From: an uncultured Prevotella sp.
GTDB lineage: Bacteria; Bacteroidota; Bacteroidia; Bacteroidales; Bacteroidaceae
Length of the DNA: 64,000 nt
NCBI GenBank assembly: GCA_905233165.1
Contig: CAJODL010000002.1
Location: 62,001-126,000, forward strand
Direction of reading: 5' to 3'
Of this stretch, positions 18,549 to 29,400 are shown in pieces (position 1 is the stretch's first letter; every line of letters begins with the position of its first letter). Under the pieces are notes generated by a model that was not told the DNA's origin, made no database searches, and saw nothing but the letters and a program-made list of their open reading frames with translations. The position numbers and the translations under genes were made by a program.

Positions 18549-21470
18549 TCAATACTTGAAAGTAGAATTATAGCACAGAGGTTTGTCAATGCCATGTATC
18601 ACTATAAATGAAGATGACATAATGCTCTTATAAGTAAATGGGCTATTATTGTCATCAATACCCGTCTTTTCTTCTGAAACAGATATATCCCTGACAAGGA
18701 TATTAGAGTTGCTTGTCATCTTTGGATAGTCAGTAGTTGAACGTCCTTCCACCGCATCCTTTACATAGACATCACTACCTGCTCCTATCAATGACAATGA
18801 CTTTGCTATACCAAGGTCGTTAGTATAGAGAGTCTCATTGCTTGAAGTGTTGAGATTGTCATCCTTGTAAACTGAGTTGTTCTGTATATGATACAGTACG
18901 AAACTACGCATACCGTTAATCATTTTCTTAACGAGTTCCTTTGCCTCATCCTCTGTTTCGTATCCATATTCTGCCTTATGAGCTTCCCAATCATTATAAA
19001 TTTCACTCACCTTATCCCAGTTGCCAAGACCATTATCGAATGCAGTTGTCATATTCTCTGGTACATAAATTGTATAGTTATATGTACCAAGGACAGCCAT
19101 TCTATTATTATCGTCTAATATAATATAAGGTGATTTCTTTACATTCTTTTCTGCTTCAGAATCGGTACTGTTAAGAATTCCGCACCAAGTGAGATAGCCT
19201 TCTGTTACAGGGTTTGAAGAAGAGAATCCACTTACCAAATCAAAGAAATCCTGGAAATTAGGATACTTTGTTTCATCACTTATAATATCATAGGTATTAT
19301 ATATAGCAGGCTGAATAGGAGAATCCAAACGATAAACTGTACCATTCGTGATTCTTGCATCAGCACTGTTTTCATTAAATATTTCTGTTACTTTAGAAGC
19401 AGGATAGGCACCCGTACCAATTTGAAGAGGTCCCTGAACAGTGCTCGAACCTATCTGTGATGCAGTCTTATCGCCTACATATATTGTAGCACCATGCTTT
19501 GTAAGATAATAATGTCTGCCTGAGAGACCGGATGTTCCATCGAGGACAACGGTATGATAGTTCAGCATATCCTGTATTTGAGTAGCATAATAACTTGGAG
19601 CGCCGCCTGCTCCTATGCTTATCTTACCAACTGTTGGATCAATAGTAAGAACATTTGTTGTAGGATCGTAATTATAACGCTGCACATGGGTCTTAAATTT
19701 GTTTGAAGATGTAGGTTCAAACGAGAATTTCAAAGCATACATCTTATCGATGGAACCATCTGCTTTCCTTGTTATAGAAGCCGGGTCGATATAGAAGAAG
19801 TTATCATTATCTGTAGGAGTAAATACTGCATACTTTGACTTCATTGATACCAAGTAATAGTACATATCTGCACCCAATGTTGAAGATTCGCCTGCTGTTT
19901 CCTGCTTATCATTCAGCATTTCACCCATCATGCGTAAGTCTGTATATACAGAAGCAGGACCAAGAACAGAATTATACTTCAATGGAGCGAAGAATGTATT
20001 CATCTTATATATCACACCATTGTTTGCTATCTGAACATCATAATTGCCATCTGCCTTGGTTGTAATGTGATTAACTGAAAGAGTGTTACCATCAGCATCC
20101 TCGAGGAATTCAAAAGCATCGTTCTGCACAGTACTAAACTTGCTTGGGACAGTTTTTGACAGATATGGCTTCATTATATTATTCAGCATGCTGGCAAAAA
20201 TCTTTGGATCAGAATTATATATAGCATCAAGGTGCTGATTGATTGTCGTCTTAATATTTGCCTCGTCGTATGGCAAGCCTGGAACGCCAAGGTTCTTTAC
20301 GATATATGCGCCATCATGAGAGAAATACTTCTCAATAACATCGTCGGTAGGACATAAAATTGCAGCTATCTCCGCCTGATCACCATCGGTACCAGAACCG
20401 GTTGTTGGATTGTAGTTATTCCATCCCGGGTCGAAATCAAGCAGAACTTGATCACCAACAAGTGTACTTGTTTCTGTAGGACGGTTAAACTTTCTTCTTT
20501 GTGAGTTCTTGCTCAGATAGCGTATTGCATAAACAGGATCCTGCGCACCGTTTTCTGCATTATACTCTGCATATTCCTTTCTGAATGTCTCATCCTCAAC
20601 CAATACTGGTACAGCAAAGTAATCCATCATGCGAGAGATATGCTTTGTATCAGGATTTGTACGAAGTATCTGTGCCATATTTCCAGGGTTAACCAGCACT
20701 TCATCCAACTGATGTATGTAACCATTCTGACAGGTTATATCACCATATTTGGTGTCTGACCCATTCTGTAGCATTACCTGCTTGTCGAAAATATATGCAC
20801 AACCATCTACATAATCATGTCCGGTAAGCACCTTGAAGTCTGTGGCATTGGAGCCAGATACCGTCATGGCATTATTGAGGAAATACTCACCAGAGAAATG
20901 CACCATTGGAGAGAGAGTATTGTCATACAGTGCATTGAATGACAATCCCTTATCCTTCCAAGGAGCGAAATAAGGGTTGTTTGCCGGCATATTCTGCGAG
21001 TACATTGGCTCAACAGATTGTACCAACTGGATGTTTGTAGGGTGCTTAACAATCTGTCCTTGCAGAAGAGTCCCGTTACTTGTTTCTGATGACAGGTTAC
21101 CGAGCAGAATGGCGTTGTCCAACATAGAAGAGAACAACAGCTGTGCCTTTTCAGACTTTGTCAGATCCTCATAGCTTGACTTACCAAATTTGTTGTTACC
21201 ATCCTTGAAGAAAGCCTCGAAAGCAGCATCGTTTGCAGGGAAAATTGTCTTACTACCTGTCTTAGACAACACTTCACTATATCCCAGATCGTCAACGAGA
21301 CGCAAATACGTATTGAACGTACCATCCAACAATTTAGGATTCTGCAGTTCTGCATAGATACTCTCACCCAGCCATTCAGGAAGGTTTTCTTCATCAACTG
21401 CGTACTCCTTAGAGCATGACCACATCAGAGAGACGCAGACAAGAGATGCATAGAAAAAGAGTTTTTTCAT
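18549..21470 (-). CDS. four-unit fasciclin (FAS1) domain lipoprotein, first gene of the operon
   Basis: 973 residues, lipoprotein signal ending in LMWSC, then SKEYAVDEE (acidic, surface-type). Four tandem FAS1-like units of about 230 residues are seen, each closing with the family's last strand. The closings are NGYIHQLDEVLVNPG (near 252), NNGVIYKMNTFFAP (near 487), NGTVYRLDSPIQP (near 710), and SSSFIVIHGIDKPL (near 965). Unit starts include TIFPANDAAFEAFF and YTIYVPENMTTAF. No catalytic motif is recognised. It is promoter-proximal, followed after 29 bases by a SusC gene, so it is expected to be the most abundant product of the operon if transcription falls off with distance. Confidence 0.8.
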   Translation of the reverse strand: MKKLFFYASLVCVSLMWSCSKEYAVDEENLPEWLGESIYAELQNPKLLDGTFNTYLRLVDDLGYSEVLSKTGSKTIFPANDAAFEAFFKDGNNKFGKSSYEDLTKSEKAQLLFSSMLDNAILLGNLSSETSNGTLLQGQIVKHPTNIQLVQSVEPMYSQNMPANNPYFAPWKDKGLSFNALYDNTLSPMVHFSGEYFLNNAMTVSGSNATDFKVLTGHDYVDGCAYIFDKQVMLQNGSDTKYGDITCQNGYIHQLDEVLVNPGNMAQILRTNPDTKHISRMMDYFAVPVLVEDETFRKEYAEYNAENGAQDPVYAIRYLSKNSQRRKFNRPTETSTLVGDQVLLDFDPGWNNYNPTTGSGTDGDQAEIAAILCPTDDVIEKYFSHDGAYIVKNLGVPGLPYDEANIKTTINQHLDAIYNSDPKIFASMLNNIMKPYLSKTVPSKFSTVQNDAFEFLEDADGNTLSVNHITTKADGNYDVQIANNGVIYKMNTFFAPLKYNSVLGPASVYTDLRMMGEMLNDKQETAGESSTLGADMYYYLVSMKSKYAVFTPTDNDNFFYIDPASITRKADGSIDKMYALKFSFEPTSSNKFKTHVQRYNYDPTTNVLTIDPTVGKISIGAGGAPSYYATQIQDMLNYHTVVLDGTSGLSGRHYYLTKHGATIYVGDKTASQIGSSTVQGPLQIGTGAYPASKVTEIFNENSADARITNGTVYRLDSPIQPAIYNTYDIISDETKYPNFQDFFDLVSGFSSSNPVTEGYLTWCGILNSTDSEAEKNVKKSPYIILDDNNRMAVLGTYNYTIYVPENMTTAFDNGLGNWDKVSEIYNDWEAHKAEYGYETEDEAKELVKKMINGMRSFVLYHIQNNSVYKDDNLNTSSNETLYTNDLGIAKSLSLIGAGSDVYVKDAVEGRSTTDYPKMTSNSNILVRDISVSEEKTGIDDNNSPFTYKSIMSSSFIVIHGIDKPLCYNSTFKY

Positions 21471-21579
21471 AGAGTTAATATTGTTTAGTTATGTTAAATT
21501 ATTTAATATCAAGTAGTTAATAGAAACCAGCAGTGATAATCTATAGTTTTGACATTCCACACACGTGGCTAATTCGGTG

Positions 21580-21608
21580 CAAAGTAACGAAAAAAAAATT
21601 AAATTCAC
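21580..21608 (-). promoter_or_regulatory. promoter of the FAS1/SusCD operon
   Basis: On the minus strand TTACTTTG (21587-21580) is one base off TAnnTTTG, and a TTG lies about 19 bases upstream. It gives a leader of about 100 bases before the ATG at 21470. No other promoter-like site is seen between genes down to 3899. Confidence 0.55.
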
Positions 21609-21700
21609 AAGAAAATTAACAAAAAATTTTTAATTACTTATGATTTTTATCAATGATTTTTGTCAATAAGAGACAAGGGCAAAGGGCAAAAGTTTAATGT

Positions 21701-22426
21701 TCAATGAGTCGTATGTCCTAAGGCGAAGATGGAGACTTTTGTTTGGGGTATTTGCAATACGACTTTTGCGCATGCTGCAGTTGTTGCTCCTGTTGTGACA
21801 ACATCATCCACGATAAGTATATGCTTACCATACATATCATCTGCTTTTTCACCTAAACAAAAGACGTCCTTTACATTATCTGGACGTTCTATCTTGCTCA
21901 AAGAGGTTTGCGAACCTTTAAAAGAACGCCTGATAACATATCTTGTTTCAACAGGAATTCCTGTAACCAGGCTTATGCCATAGGCCAAGCGTTCACTCTG
22001 GTTGTAGCCTCTATCTCTATATCGTGACTTGGTCAGGGGTAATGGCACGAGGGCGTCTATGCCATCGAAGAAACCTGATGGCAGGATCTCTTCTGCTGCC
22101 AATCGTCCCATCTCCACAGCAGTATCCTTCATTCCGCGATATTTAAAGTCATAGACTATCTCTGCTATCTCGGATTTAGGACGGAAGTTCAAAAAGGCTA
22201 TTGCTTTCGTAAGTTCTGGCAAACGCGTCCAAAACATCTTAGCAAAGTTACCCTCTTCGAATGTCTTCTCCCCTACCCCAACACCATTACGTGGTTGCCA
22301 TTGCCGAGTTCGAGGTAAGTCCGAAAGACAACTCTTACAGATTGCCTTTTCCTCTACCTGTAGTTTGTTTTTACAAACAGGACAGTAACGAGGAAGCAGA
22401 AAATCTAAAATAGAACGTAAGAGCAT
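21701..22426 (-). CDS. ComF family phosphoribosyltransferase-like protein
   Basis: 241 residues. The N-terminus has a four-cysteine zinc finger, CPVC (Cys15, Cys18) and CKSC (Cys30, Cys33). A type I phosphoribosyltransferase fold follows, with the PRPP loop ILIVDDVVTTGATT at residues 203-216 and the ComF signature RGYNQSERLA. ComF proteins support DNA uptake in some bacteria; in Bacteroidetes the role is not settled. The gene starts six bases after the Fic gene and is probably cotranscribed with it from the promoter at 23277. Confidence 0.9.
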   Translation of the reverse strand: MLLRSILDFLLPRYCPVCKNKLQVEEKAICKSCLSDLPRTRQWQPRNGVGVGEKTFEEGNFAKMFWTRLPELTKAIAFLNFRPKSEIAEIVYDFKYRGMKDTAVEMGRLAAEEILPSGFFDGIDALVPLPLTKSRYRDRGYNQSERLAYGISLVTGIPVETRYVIRRSFKGSQTSLSKIERPDNVKDVFCLGEKADDMYGKHILIVDDVVTTGATTAACAKVVLQIPQTKVSIFALGHTTH

Positions 22427-22432
22427 ACCCCT

Positions 22433-23212
22433 TTAGAAGAGGAAAAACTTAGGCAGGCCATTCTTATGCTTTTGCTCCAAAGCTTCTTGCATGTGTGCTA
22501 TAGCCCTTTCAAAGAAGAAAGAGGTTAAGTATTCATCTGTTCCTTCTGTACGTATTTTCTTTAATGCCGCAATATACTCCCGTCTTTCATCCAACATTAT
22601 AGTAAGTTGCGGATGCCCCTTTCGCATAAGAATATAGTTACACAACAGACGTCCTGTGCGTCCGTTACCGTCTCGGAAAGGATGAAGATATTCGTAATAA
22701 CCATGAAAGCGTGCTGCTATAACCATTGGATGCGTGTCTCCGTGCAATGCTTTTTCTGTAGAATTCATCAATTCCGGCACACGGGCAATAAGCTTCTCAT
22801 GGTCTCCGAAGATTGTATCTCCAGCTGCCATATCTTCTTTTGTATATTCTCCTGCTACAGCATCAGCGGAGTAATATGACATAGTATGCTCCATTACAAG
22901 ACGATTTGTCTCCTTCAACAGCGACTCATCGAATGGACGCCCAAGGTTATTGACAATATATTCGAAGGCTCTAAAATGATCTGACATTTCCATGCATTCA
23001 AGCAATTTTCTGCCTTTTGGCACCATACCCAATCCCATCTCCTTCAATGCACGTGTATCATCAACAGTAAAAGAATTGCCTTCTATTGCACAAGAATGGG
23101 TTGAAAACAGTATCTCGGAATATTCAAGATATTGCTCTCTTGACATACGTGCCATCACCTTCGCCTGGTATTCTTCACGTACTTTCTCGTATTGCGCTAT
23201 CAGAGCTTCCAT
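22433..23212 (-). CDS. Fic family protein (predicted AMP transferase)
   Basis: 259 residues. The catalytic Fic motif HPFRDGNGRTGR starts at His177 and is intact, so transfer of AMP (or another nucleotide) to a target hydroxyl is expected. An N-terminal inhibitory helix motif, SCAIEG (S-x-x-x-E-G, Ser40 to Gly45), marks a class II Fic protein that self-inhibits through its glutamate. No antitoxin gene is adjacent, which agrees with the built-in inhibitor. The target protein is unknown. It is followed after six bases by the ComF-family gene. Confidence 0.92.
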   Translation of the reverse strand: MEALIAQYEKVREEYQAKVMARMSREQYLEYSEILFSTHSCAIEGNSFTVDDTRALKEMGLGMVPKGRKLLECMEMSDHFRAFEYIVNNLGRPFDESLLKETNRLVMEHTMSYYSADAVAGEYTKEDMAAGDTIFGDHEKLIARVPELMNSTEKALHGDTHPMVIAARFHGYYEYLHPFRDGNGRTGRLLCNYILMRKGHPQLTIMLDERREYIAALKKIRTEGTDEYLTSFFFERAIAHMQEALEQKHKNGLPKFFLF

Positions 23213-23276
23213 TATAATAAGAATATCACTAATTAAACAGCGGTTAATTTAACGGCGGTTAAGATAATGCCGGTTG

Positions 23277-23307
23277 CAAAGATATGGAAAAATTTCTTTA
23301 CTACAAA
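23277..23307 (-). promoter_or_regulatory. promoter of the Fic-ComF unit
   Basis: The minus strand has TTTG (23307-23304), a 19-base spacer, and TATCTTTG (23284-23277), a full match to the Bacteroidetes vegetative promoter. The Fic start is 64 bases downstream. Confidence 0.8.
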
Positions 23308-23348
23308 ATAAAATCGCAAAAATGAGCAAAAAAATGTTAGAACAAAAA

Positions 23349-23372
23349 TCCCCCGCTCCAAAGAGCGAGGGA
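23349..23372 (-). terminator. terminator after the large secreted protein gene
   Basis: The stem cgctc/gagcg, extended by CCC/GGG with one bulge, is followed on the minus strand by gatttttgtt. It lies about 43 bases past the stop at 23415. Confidence 0.7.
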
Positions 23373-23414
23373 TGTGAGTATTTCTAATTCTCCTTACGGA
23401 GAGTCAGAGACTGA

Positions 23415-26258
23415 TTACTTAATGCGCTTGCCGACTGCATCGAAGAACTTACCATTCTTCTCGATAACGAGCTGGCCTTTAACAATACGCTTAGCTGGCT
23501 TAGCAGCAACAACAGAAGCAGCCTGTGCATCGTTGATTGCAGTTGGTTTTACGCCCTCAAGCTTCTGAATCTTCAGGTTGTCGAACCAGCTACGACGACC
23601 TGGGTAGTTCTTGAAACCAGTAGCAGTAATCTTGAATGTTGCAGGCTTACCCTCTACGTTCATATCAACTGGCTCGCTGAATACTGTGCCAGAAGGAACA
23701 GTTGCGATAAGATACTGCTTAGCATTTACGAAGTCAAGAACTGCAAGCCAATTGGTATGGTTACCATCGTAAATCAAGTCTTTATTATCCTTATTGATAG
23801 CAGCATAGAACTGCCCCATACGATCGGCAATATTGAAGGAATCGTAATTTATTCTGGTAGAATTATACTGACAATTCTGTAAACCAGCTATACGGTTACC
23901 ATCTTCATCAAGTACCTCGAAGCCAACGAATGCATTGTCAAGACGTGAGAAGTACCAGTCCATAGATACGAGGAGAACGTTCTTACCCAAGTCTGATGTT
24001 GTGAGGCTTACAGAAGCATCTGAACCACCTACGCGGAGCATGTCACCATAATCTTTATAACCGCCTTCTGCATCAATACCAAGCTCGTATGGGAATGCTT
24101 TATCAGCTTCAGAAACCTTCTTGAAGCTTGGCACATCAATAGAACCTACCTTACCCTTAATAGTAGCAGCAGCGCCCTCTTCTGTATATTCTGTGATATT
24201 CTCATCCCATTTTTCTGTGAAGCTGAAATCGATGTCAGCATAAACAGTAGTATATTTAGAAGGATCGATACCACCCTTCAAATCTGTCATAGCGTTCTCA
24301 AGAGCATCAATCTCATCTCTGATAGCCTGTGCATTCTCAACGCTATAGTCAGTAGCGCGCAGATCTTCTTCCAATTGCATTGCTTTTACTATCTCGGCAT
24401 CAAGAGCTGCCTTACCAGAAGAAACCTGATAAATAGTCAAAGCGTTAAGTTTCTCAGCATCAGAAATCTTTGCAGGAAGCATATTGAGGGTATCGTTTAC
24501 AGCCTTAATTTTTCTATTTGCAGCAAGCAAATCCTGAACATAAGAGGTATATACCTCATAAACCATCAGAGAGTTTGGATTTGTAGCTCCTTCCTCATAT
24601 ACATCCTTATCATAAGTTGCAACGATAGCATCTTCCTGGTCATACATAGCATCCCACTTTGTCTTCTGTGCCTCCATTGTGTCAACGCAAGCCTGCAGAG
24701 CAGCCTTACCCCAAACGAAAGCGGTAGAATCTATGTTAGCCAAAGCCTCAGCATAAGCATTGTCACCAGCAGTAATCTGCTCCTGAACAGCAGCTATGTA
24801 CATCTTCTCTTCTGCAGTATATTTGCTGAATGTTCTACCAAACAATTCTGGCCAACGATAATGAACCTGACCGCCATTGGTAGTATATCTACGAATAGCC
24901 TTCATGTGCATCGTATATTTTCCATCAGCAGGAACAGTGAAAGTAACATACTTTGTTGTCCATTCTCCATTGATATCTCTTGCAAGACCGGTTGTATCAG
25001 AAGAAGCGACAACATTTCCCTCAGCATCTGTAACAAAAACAAAACCATCATCAGATATCAAACCGAGATTTGCTGCCCAGTCATTAGAACTTGTGCTCTG
25101 GATATTATAACCCACCATATCAGCCTTGAATGTATATCCGCCTTCAAAGAGCTCAAACTCTTTTGACAATTCAGACTCTGTGAAGTTGAGACTACCACTA
25201 TAGTGGCCTAAATCAGGCCAGCCTTTACGCCAATATCCACGACCAGCAGGAGAAACAACAGTCCAAGTACCAAGAACAGTATATTTCTGCTGATTATAGC
25301 CAGACTGATAACCGAGGTGTACACTACCATCAGCAGTAACATCAATAAATGCTGTCAACTGAGAACTCTTGAAAGTATTGAACTGGTCGTTATATTTTAC
25401 AACTTGCTTATTGTATTTTGCAAGGTCCTCTGTAAAGCCTGGACATGCTTCTTTAATTTCTGCATCATCATATCCAGCTACATCAGACATGTAAGAATAC
25501 ATCTCAGCAGTAATCGTAGCTACCTGACCATATGCAGTGATAAGATTCTCTGCTGGGAATATATTAGCTGTTTCATCATCAAACCGACTCCAATCTGTCA
25601 GTTTCCACAGAGACATGATATAATCAGCCTTTGCCTTTGCATCACGGTCGTCAGCTACCTTCTGTGCCTGCAGTATCTGGATATCAGCAATCTGCAGTGA
25701 TGTAGCCATTGAGTTAAAATTGATTGCAAGAGTACGTGCCTTACCATCACCCTCAATAGCATAACAATAGGTTACCCAATCAGTACTTGTTTCTGTACCA
25801 CCATTGTAAGTAATAGTATCAGCACCGGTAATCAAAACGACGTTAGCACCATCCTTGACATAACTTGTGCTTGCCAACAATGTAGTCAACGGTCTTGCAG
25901 GAGCAGCCTCTACAGCATTTCTCATCTTGTAAGAAATGACATAAGTAGTGTTGGCATCCAGATTTGAGTTGGTATATTTCATACCCTCACCTACTGTGTT
26001 GACAAGACTTTGGGCATACCTAACTTGACTTGCAGTATCCAATCCGACAGTGAAGTTATCAGCCAACTCATGTTCTGCAGCAGTAACTACTGACCAACCT
26101 TCGAGACTGGCAAAAGAGCCAGCATTACCCATCAGGTTCACGTCGCCTGTGATCTGGAAACGACCCTGAGGGGTGTAAACGTAATCGCCTTTCTGTACTG
26201 CATTAGCAGAGAAAGCGAACAGCGCTGAAACAGCGCAAAGAAGTAAACGTTTCATCAT
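23415..26258 (-). CDS. large secreted protein of unknown function with T9SS-like C-terminus
   Basis: 947 residues. A signal peptide ends in FSANA. The middle (residues 500-700) is helical and charged, with segments such as YTSYVQDLLAANRKIKAVND, suggesting a coiled coil. The flanking parts are beta-rich and may be lectin-like sandwiches (FELFEGGYTFKADMVGYN). The C-terminus KRIVKGQLVIEKNGKFFDAV resembles the short tail common on Prevotella secreted proteins carrying a type IX sorting signal. No catalytic motif is recognised. It lies downstream of the rhamnogalacturonan operon but has its own -7 box (26329) and is separated by a terminator (26361), so it is probably independent. Confidence 0.7.
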   Translation of the reverse strand: MMKRLLLCAVSALFAFSANAVQKGDYVYTPQGRFQITGDVNLMGNAGSFASLEGWSVVTAAEHELADNFTVGLDTASQVRYAQSLVNTVGEGMKYTNSNLDANTTYVISYKMRNAVEAAPARPLTTLLASTSYVKDGANVVLITGADTITYNGGTETSTDWVTYCYAIEGDGKARTLAINFNSMATSLQIADIQILQAQKVADDRDAKAKADYIMSLWKLTDWSRFDDETANIFPAENLITAYGQVATITAEMYSYMSDVAGYDDAEIKEACPGFTEDLAKYNKQVVKYNDQFNTFKSSQLTAFIDVTADGSVHLGYQSGYNQQKYTVLGTWTVVSPAGRGYWRKGWPDLGHYSGSLNFTESELSKEFELFEGGYTFKADMVGYNIQSTSSNDWAANLGLISDDGFVFVTDAEGNVVASSDTTGLARDINGEWTTKYVTFTVPADGKYTMHMKAIRRYTTNGGQVHYRWPELFGRTFSKYTAEEKMYIAAVQEQITAGDNAYAEALANIDSTAFVWGKAALQACVDTMEAQKTKWDAMYDQEDAIVATYDKDVYEEGATNPNSLMVYEVYTSYVQDLLAANRKIKAVNDTLNMLPAKISDAEKLNALTIYQVSSGKAALDAEIVKAMQLEEDLRATDYSVENAQAIRDEIDALENAMTDLKGGIDPSKYTTVYADIDFSFTEKWDENITEYTEEGAAATIKGKVGSIDVPSFKKVSEADKAFPYELGIDAEGGYKDYGDMLRVGGSDASVSLTTSDLGKNVLLVSMDWYFSRLDNAFVGFEVLDEDGNRIAGLQNCQYNSTRINYDSFNIADRMGQFYAAINKDNKDLIYDGNHTNWLAVLDFVNAKQYLIATVPSGTVFSEPVDMNVEGKPATFKITATGFKNYPGRRSWFDNLKIQKLEGVKPTAINDAQAASVVAAKPAKRIVKGQLVIEKNGKFFDAVGKRIK

Positions 26259-26328
26259 GTTAATAAATAGATTAGTTAATAAATTATATAAATAAATTAA
26301 AGATGTATTTGCGTTATATTCTTCGGTG

Positions 26329-26336
26329 CAAAGATA
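26329..26336 (-). promoter_or_regulatory. -7 box of the large secreted protein gene
   Basis: TATCTTTG on the minus strand matches TAnnTTTG and is 71 bases before the ATG at 26258. A TTTG lies further up at 26356-26353, with a spacer of only 16. Confidence 0.55.
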
Positions 26337-26360
26337 TATATTAATTTTGATACAAAACGC

Positions 26361-26388
26361 AAAAGACGCCCCCGAAGGAGCGTCTTTT
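26361..26388 (-). terminator. terminator of the rhamnogalacturonan operon
   Basis: Arms aaaagacgc and gcgtctttt enclose a GC-rich loop. It sits 31 bases after the stop of the distal lyase gene and is T-rich on the minus-strand side. Confidence 0.75.
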
Positions 26389-26418
26389 ATATTTTTTTAA
26401 CTATAAAAGGTTAATTTC

Positions 26419-29400
26419 TTACTTCATTACCTCTATTGTCTGCCTGCCACCTTCTGAATCTACAATCTTCAGGATATAGACACCTGCAGGCATATTCTTA
26501 TCGAAGAAGTCACCCTTTGCAGTACCGACAGTAGAGTTATATGAACCAACCTTAACACCACCGAAGCTATAGATATCAACAACAGCCTTCAGAGCAGCGT
26601 TATTCGTAGTCTTAATACCAGTTGCCTTAACGACCTTCAAGACACCTGTCGCATTGCATAGACCAGAAGTATCCCACTCCAAGCCACTTGGCAGTTCTGG
26701 CAGGTCGAATGTAGGAGTACCACTGAACGTTCCACTTACGTTCCAGAGTGTCTTTGAATAGCCCTCTGTGAATGTGGTATTATGTGTAAATTTAACAGTA
26801 CCATTTATGACTAAATTCTTCGTATCAAGTTTACCTGTTCTTCTTCCTGAAATCATGAAGTGAACAAGACCGCCTTCATTGACTGTTAGAGTATTGTCAC
26901 ACGTAATGGTACCTGGTGTTGTCTCAGAAATAAGAGAACCACAAGGAACGAGGGTACCACCACTATTTACAGTGAGAGAATAGAGTTCACCCTGACCTAT
27001 GATGCGACCGCCATCATTAATGATAGTAGCATATTGGCCATTGAGAAGCGCTGCAGGAGTTGCATTATAGAATGCGACAGAGCCTTCATCAACTGTGAGA
27101 ACGCCATTCATCCTGCCCTCTGTCATAGTCATCTTTCCTGCGCCACGCTTTGTAAGAGGAGAAGCACTTATAGGAATTGTTCCACCATAATCATCCTTAC
27201 GTTCAGAGGTTATGCCGACTTCAGTTGTCAATGTAAAGTCTTCATCACTTTCAACAATCCATGTACCAGAACCAATCAACGCACCAGTACCGCCAAATTG
27301 TTTAGCACGGATGCTCTTGCCTTGGTTGTCGGCACGTGTATCGTCAATTATATTAACAACAGCCTTTGGCATACCATTAGAATTGCCGAAATAGAATACC
27401 GGTTCGTAGCTCTTCTTATTCTGTCGGTTATTCTTACCTACATTAATAGTTCCCTCGAAGCCACTCCAATTACCATTAAAGTATGCACGTACACCTCCTG
27501 AATACACATTGAATGTGCCCTTACCTGTAAGTGATCCGGTGTATGTTCCACGGAATGAAGAATAGAATGTTCCGGACTTACCTTCTGGAACTACGAAGTT
27601 TGTAGTATTGCTTATTCCGTTACCACCTTCCATATTAGCTCCCCAGATGACACCATTTTGGAATTCTACTGTCTTTGGAAGGGTTTCTTGGTTTGAGGTG
27701 TTATAGTTGGAAACTACTGTGCCTCCATTTACAACAAGTCTTGTAAATGTATTTGAGAGTGTACCCAATTCCATTGAACCAGCACCAGTTTTGTTTACAA
27801 TAGAGTTGCCACTACCATTATCTCTGATTGCCTTATTGAAAATAACACTCTTTGAGGTAGGAACTTCAATAGTTGTCTCTCCAGTGACATAAAGTCTCTG
27901 ATCGGTAATGATAGTACCATTGGTAACCAATGTAGTACCATCGTTCATTGTTATAGTTGAATTTGAATTACCGAGAGAGCCCCAAGTCTGACCAGAATTG
28001 TTTGCCAACATTGAAACATTCACCTTACCACCATTGATAACAGTATTGCCAGAATGGTTGAAGTTATTGAATGTAACAGTGCCTGCGCCATTCTTTGTAA
28101 TAGTAGCTCCAGCTACAATACTATCACCAACAAATGTATAGTTTTTAGTGTTATTATTAAATGTTACAGTCTTTGGGCTTACGGCGCCACTGATTGTAAC
28201 ATTTGTTGAAGCTGCTGCATCGTCAAATATTACATCATCTCCTGATGCCATATAGCTTGTCTCCCCCTGATAAAGGAAGTTTTCAGTAACAGCCTGCTGC
28301 CATGTATTATTATCTGAAGTACCATTCCATGTAACCTCTCCCGGTTCGCGCATACCTTCGACAACAAGCAGCAATTTACCTTCGCTATATTCCAGAGATG
28401 TCTTAACGCTCTTGCTTACGCCTTCAATAACAAGATCTGAAACATTTCCAGAAATAGAAGCTATTGTTCCAAGTTCATATGTCCCAGGCTCAAGGGTACC
28501 TGTATAGTTAATTTCTATAACAGGGCTCTTGAAACGTGGACCGAACTCTATCCATGCATCATCAGTCTTTGTTTCTATAGTCATACTGTTGGCAATTACC
28601 TTATCCATTACCCCGTTACTACCGTCAAAAATTATACGTGAGCCAAAGCCAAGATTAAGATTAGATGCTGAAATATTACCAACATTATCCTTGCCACCAG
28701 GATATATCTTTGCATTATAGTCTGCCTTCAGGCCTCCCATAAAGTTACCGCCATTTGACACAAGGGAGGTGTGACGATTAAGCCATACAGGACTTGACTC
28801 CATAGTACCGTCAAAGACGAGAGTTCCTTGCCAAATATTTGTCTCACCAGTATGCTTCTCTGTTACGTTAGGCAAGACGAGAACGCCCTCGCCCTGTTTT
28901 ACAAGACGGGTTGCGCCACCGAAAGCGCCACCAGTCAATGTTGTGGTATATGTTACAACAGTCTGCTCTGGCTGCTTTGGTGTGCTTGAAGTAGCCTGCT
29001 TTGAGCCTGTGCCCTTCACCCATGCAGGAGTGTTTACTGTTAATATATAAGGTTCAGCTCCGTCTGTAACTGCAATATTCTTATCTTCATAACCAGATAT
29101 GAGCAAATGGTCTGTAGTGGTATTGATAGTTCCTTTAACCTCTGTACGGCCTTCCAATGTCACTGCTGGTGGCTCCTTTGTAATATCTTCCATTTCACCA
29201 AGGAAGAAACTGGTATGAGGAGGCTGATTATAACCTACACTTTGCCATGTTGCAGCATTACGATACTCATGATCTGCCCACAAGGTGGTAATACCATGAG
29301 GAGAAGGATAGCTCGTTGTCTGTATAATTAAAGAGGTACTCGTGCGCGATACTATTTCTTCACGCCAGTCACCGAGAATATCACCCAGGAAACAAGGATT

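Noticed and set aside
22433..23212. Fic protein as half of a toxin-antitoxin pair
   Set aside because: It carries its own N-terminal inhibitory motif (SCAIEG), and the adjacent gene is a ComF-family protein, not a small antitoxin.
24375..25166. 263-residue plus-strand ORF
   Set aside because: It is antisense to the large secreted protein, has Ile/Ser/Cys-rich shadow composition, and lacks a promoter or recognisable domain.
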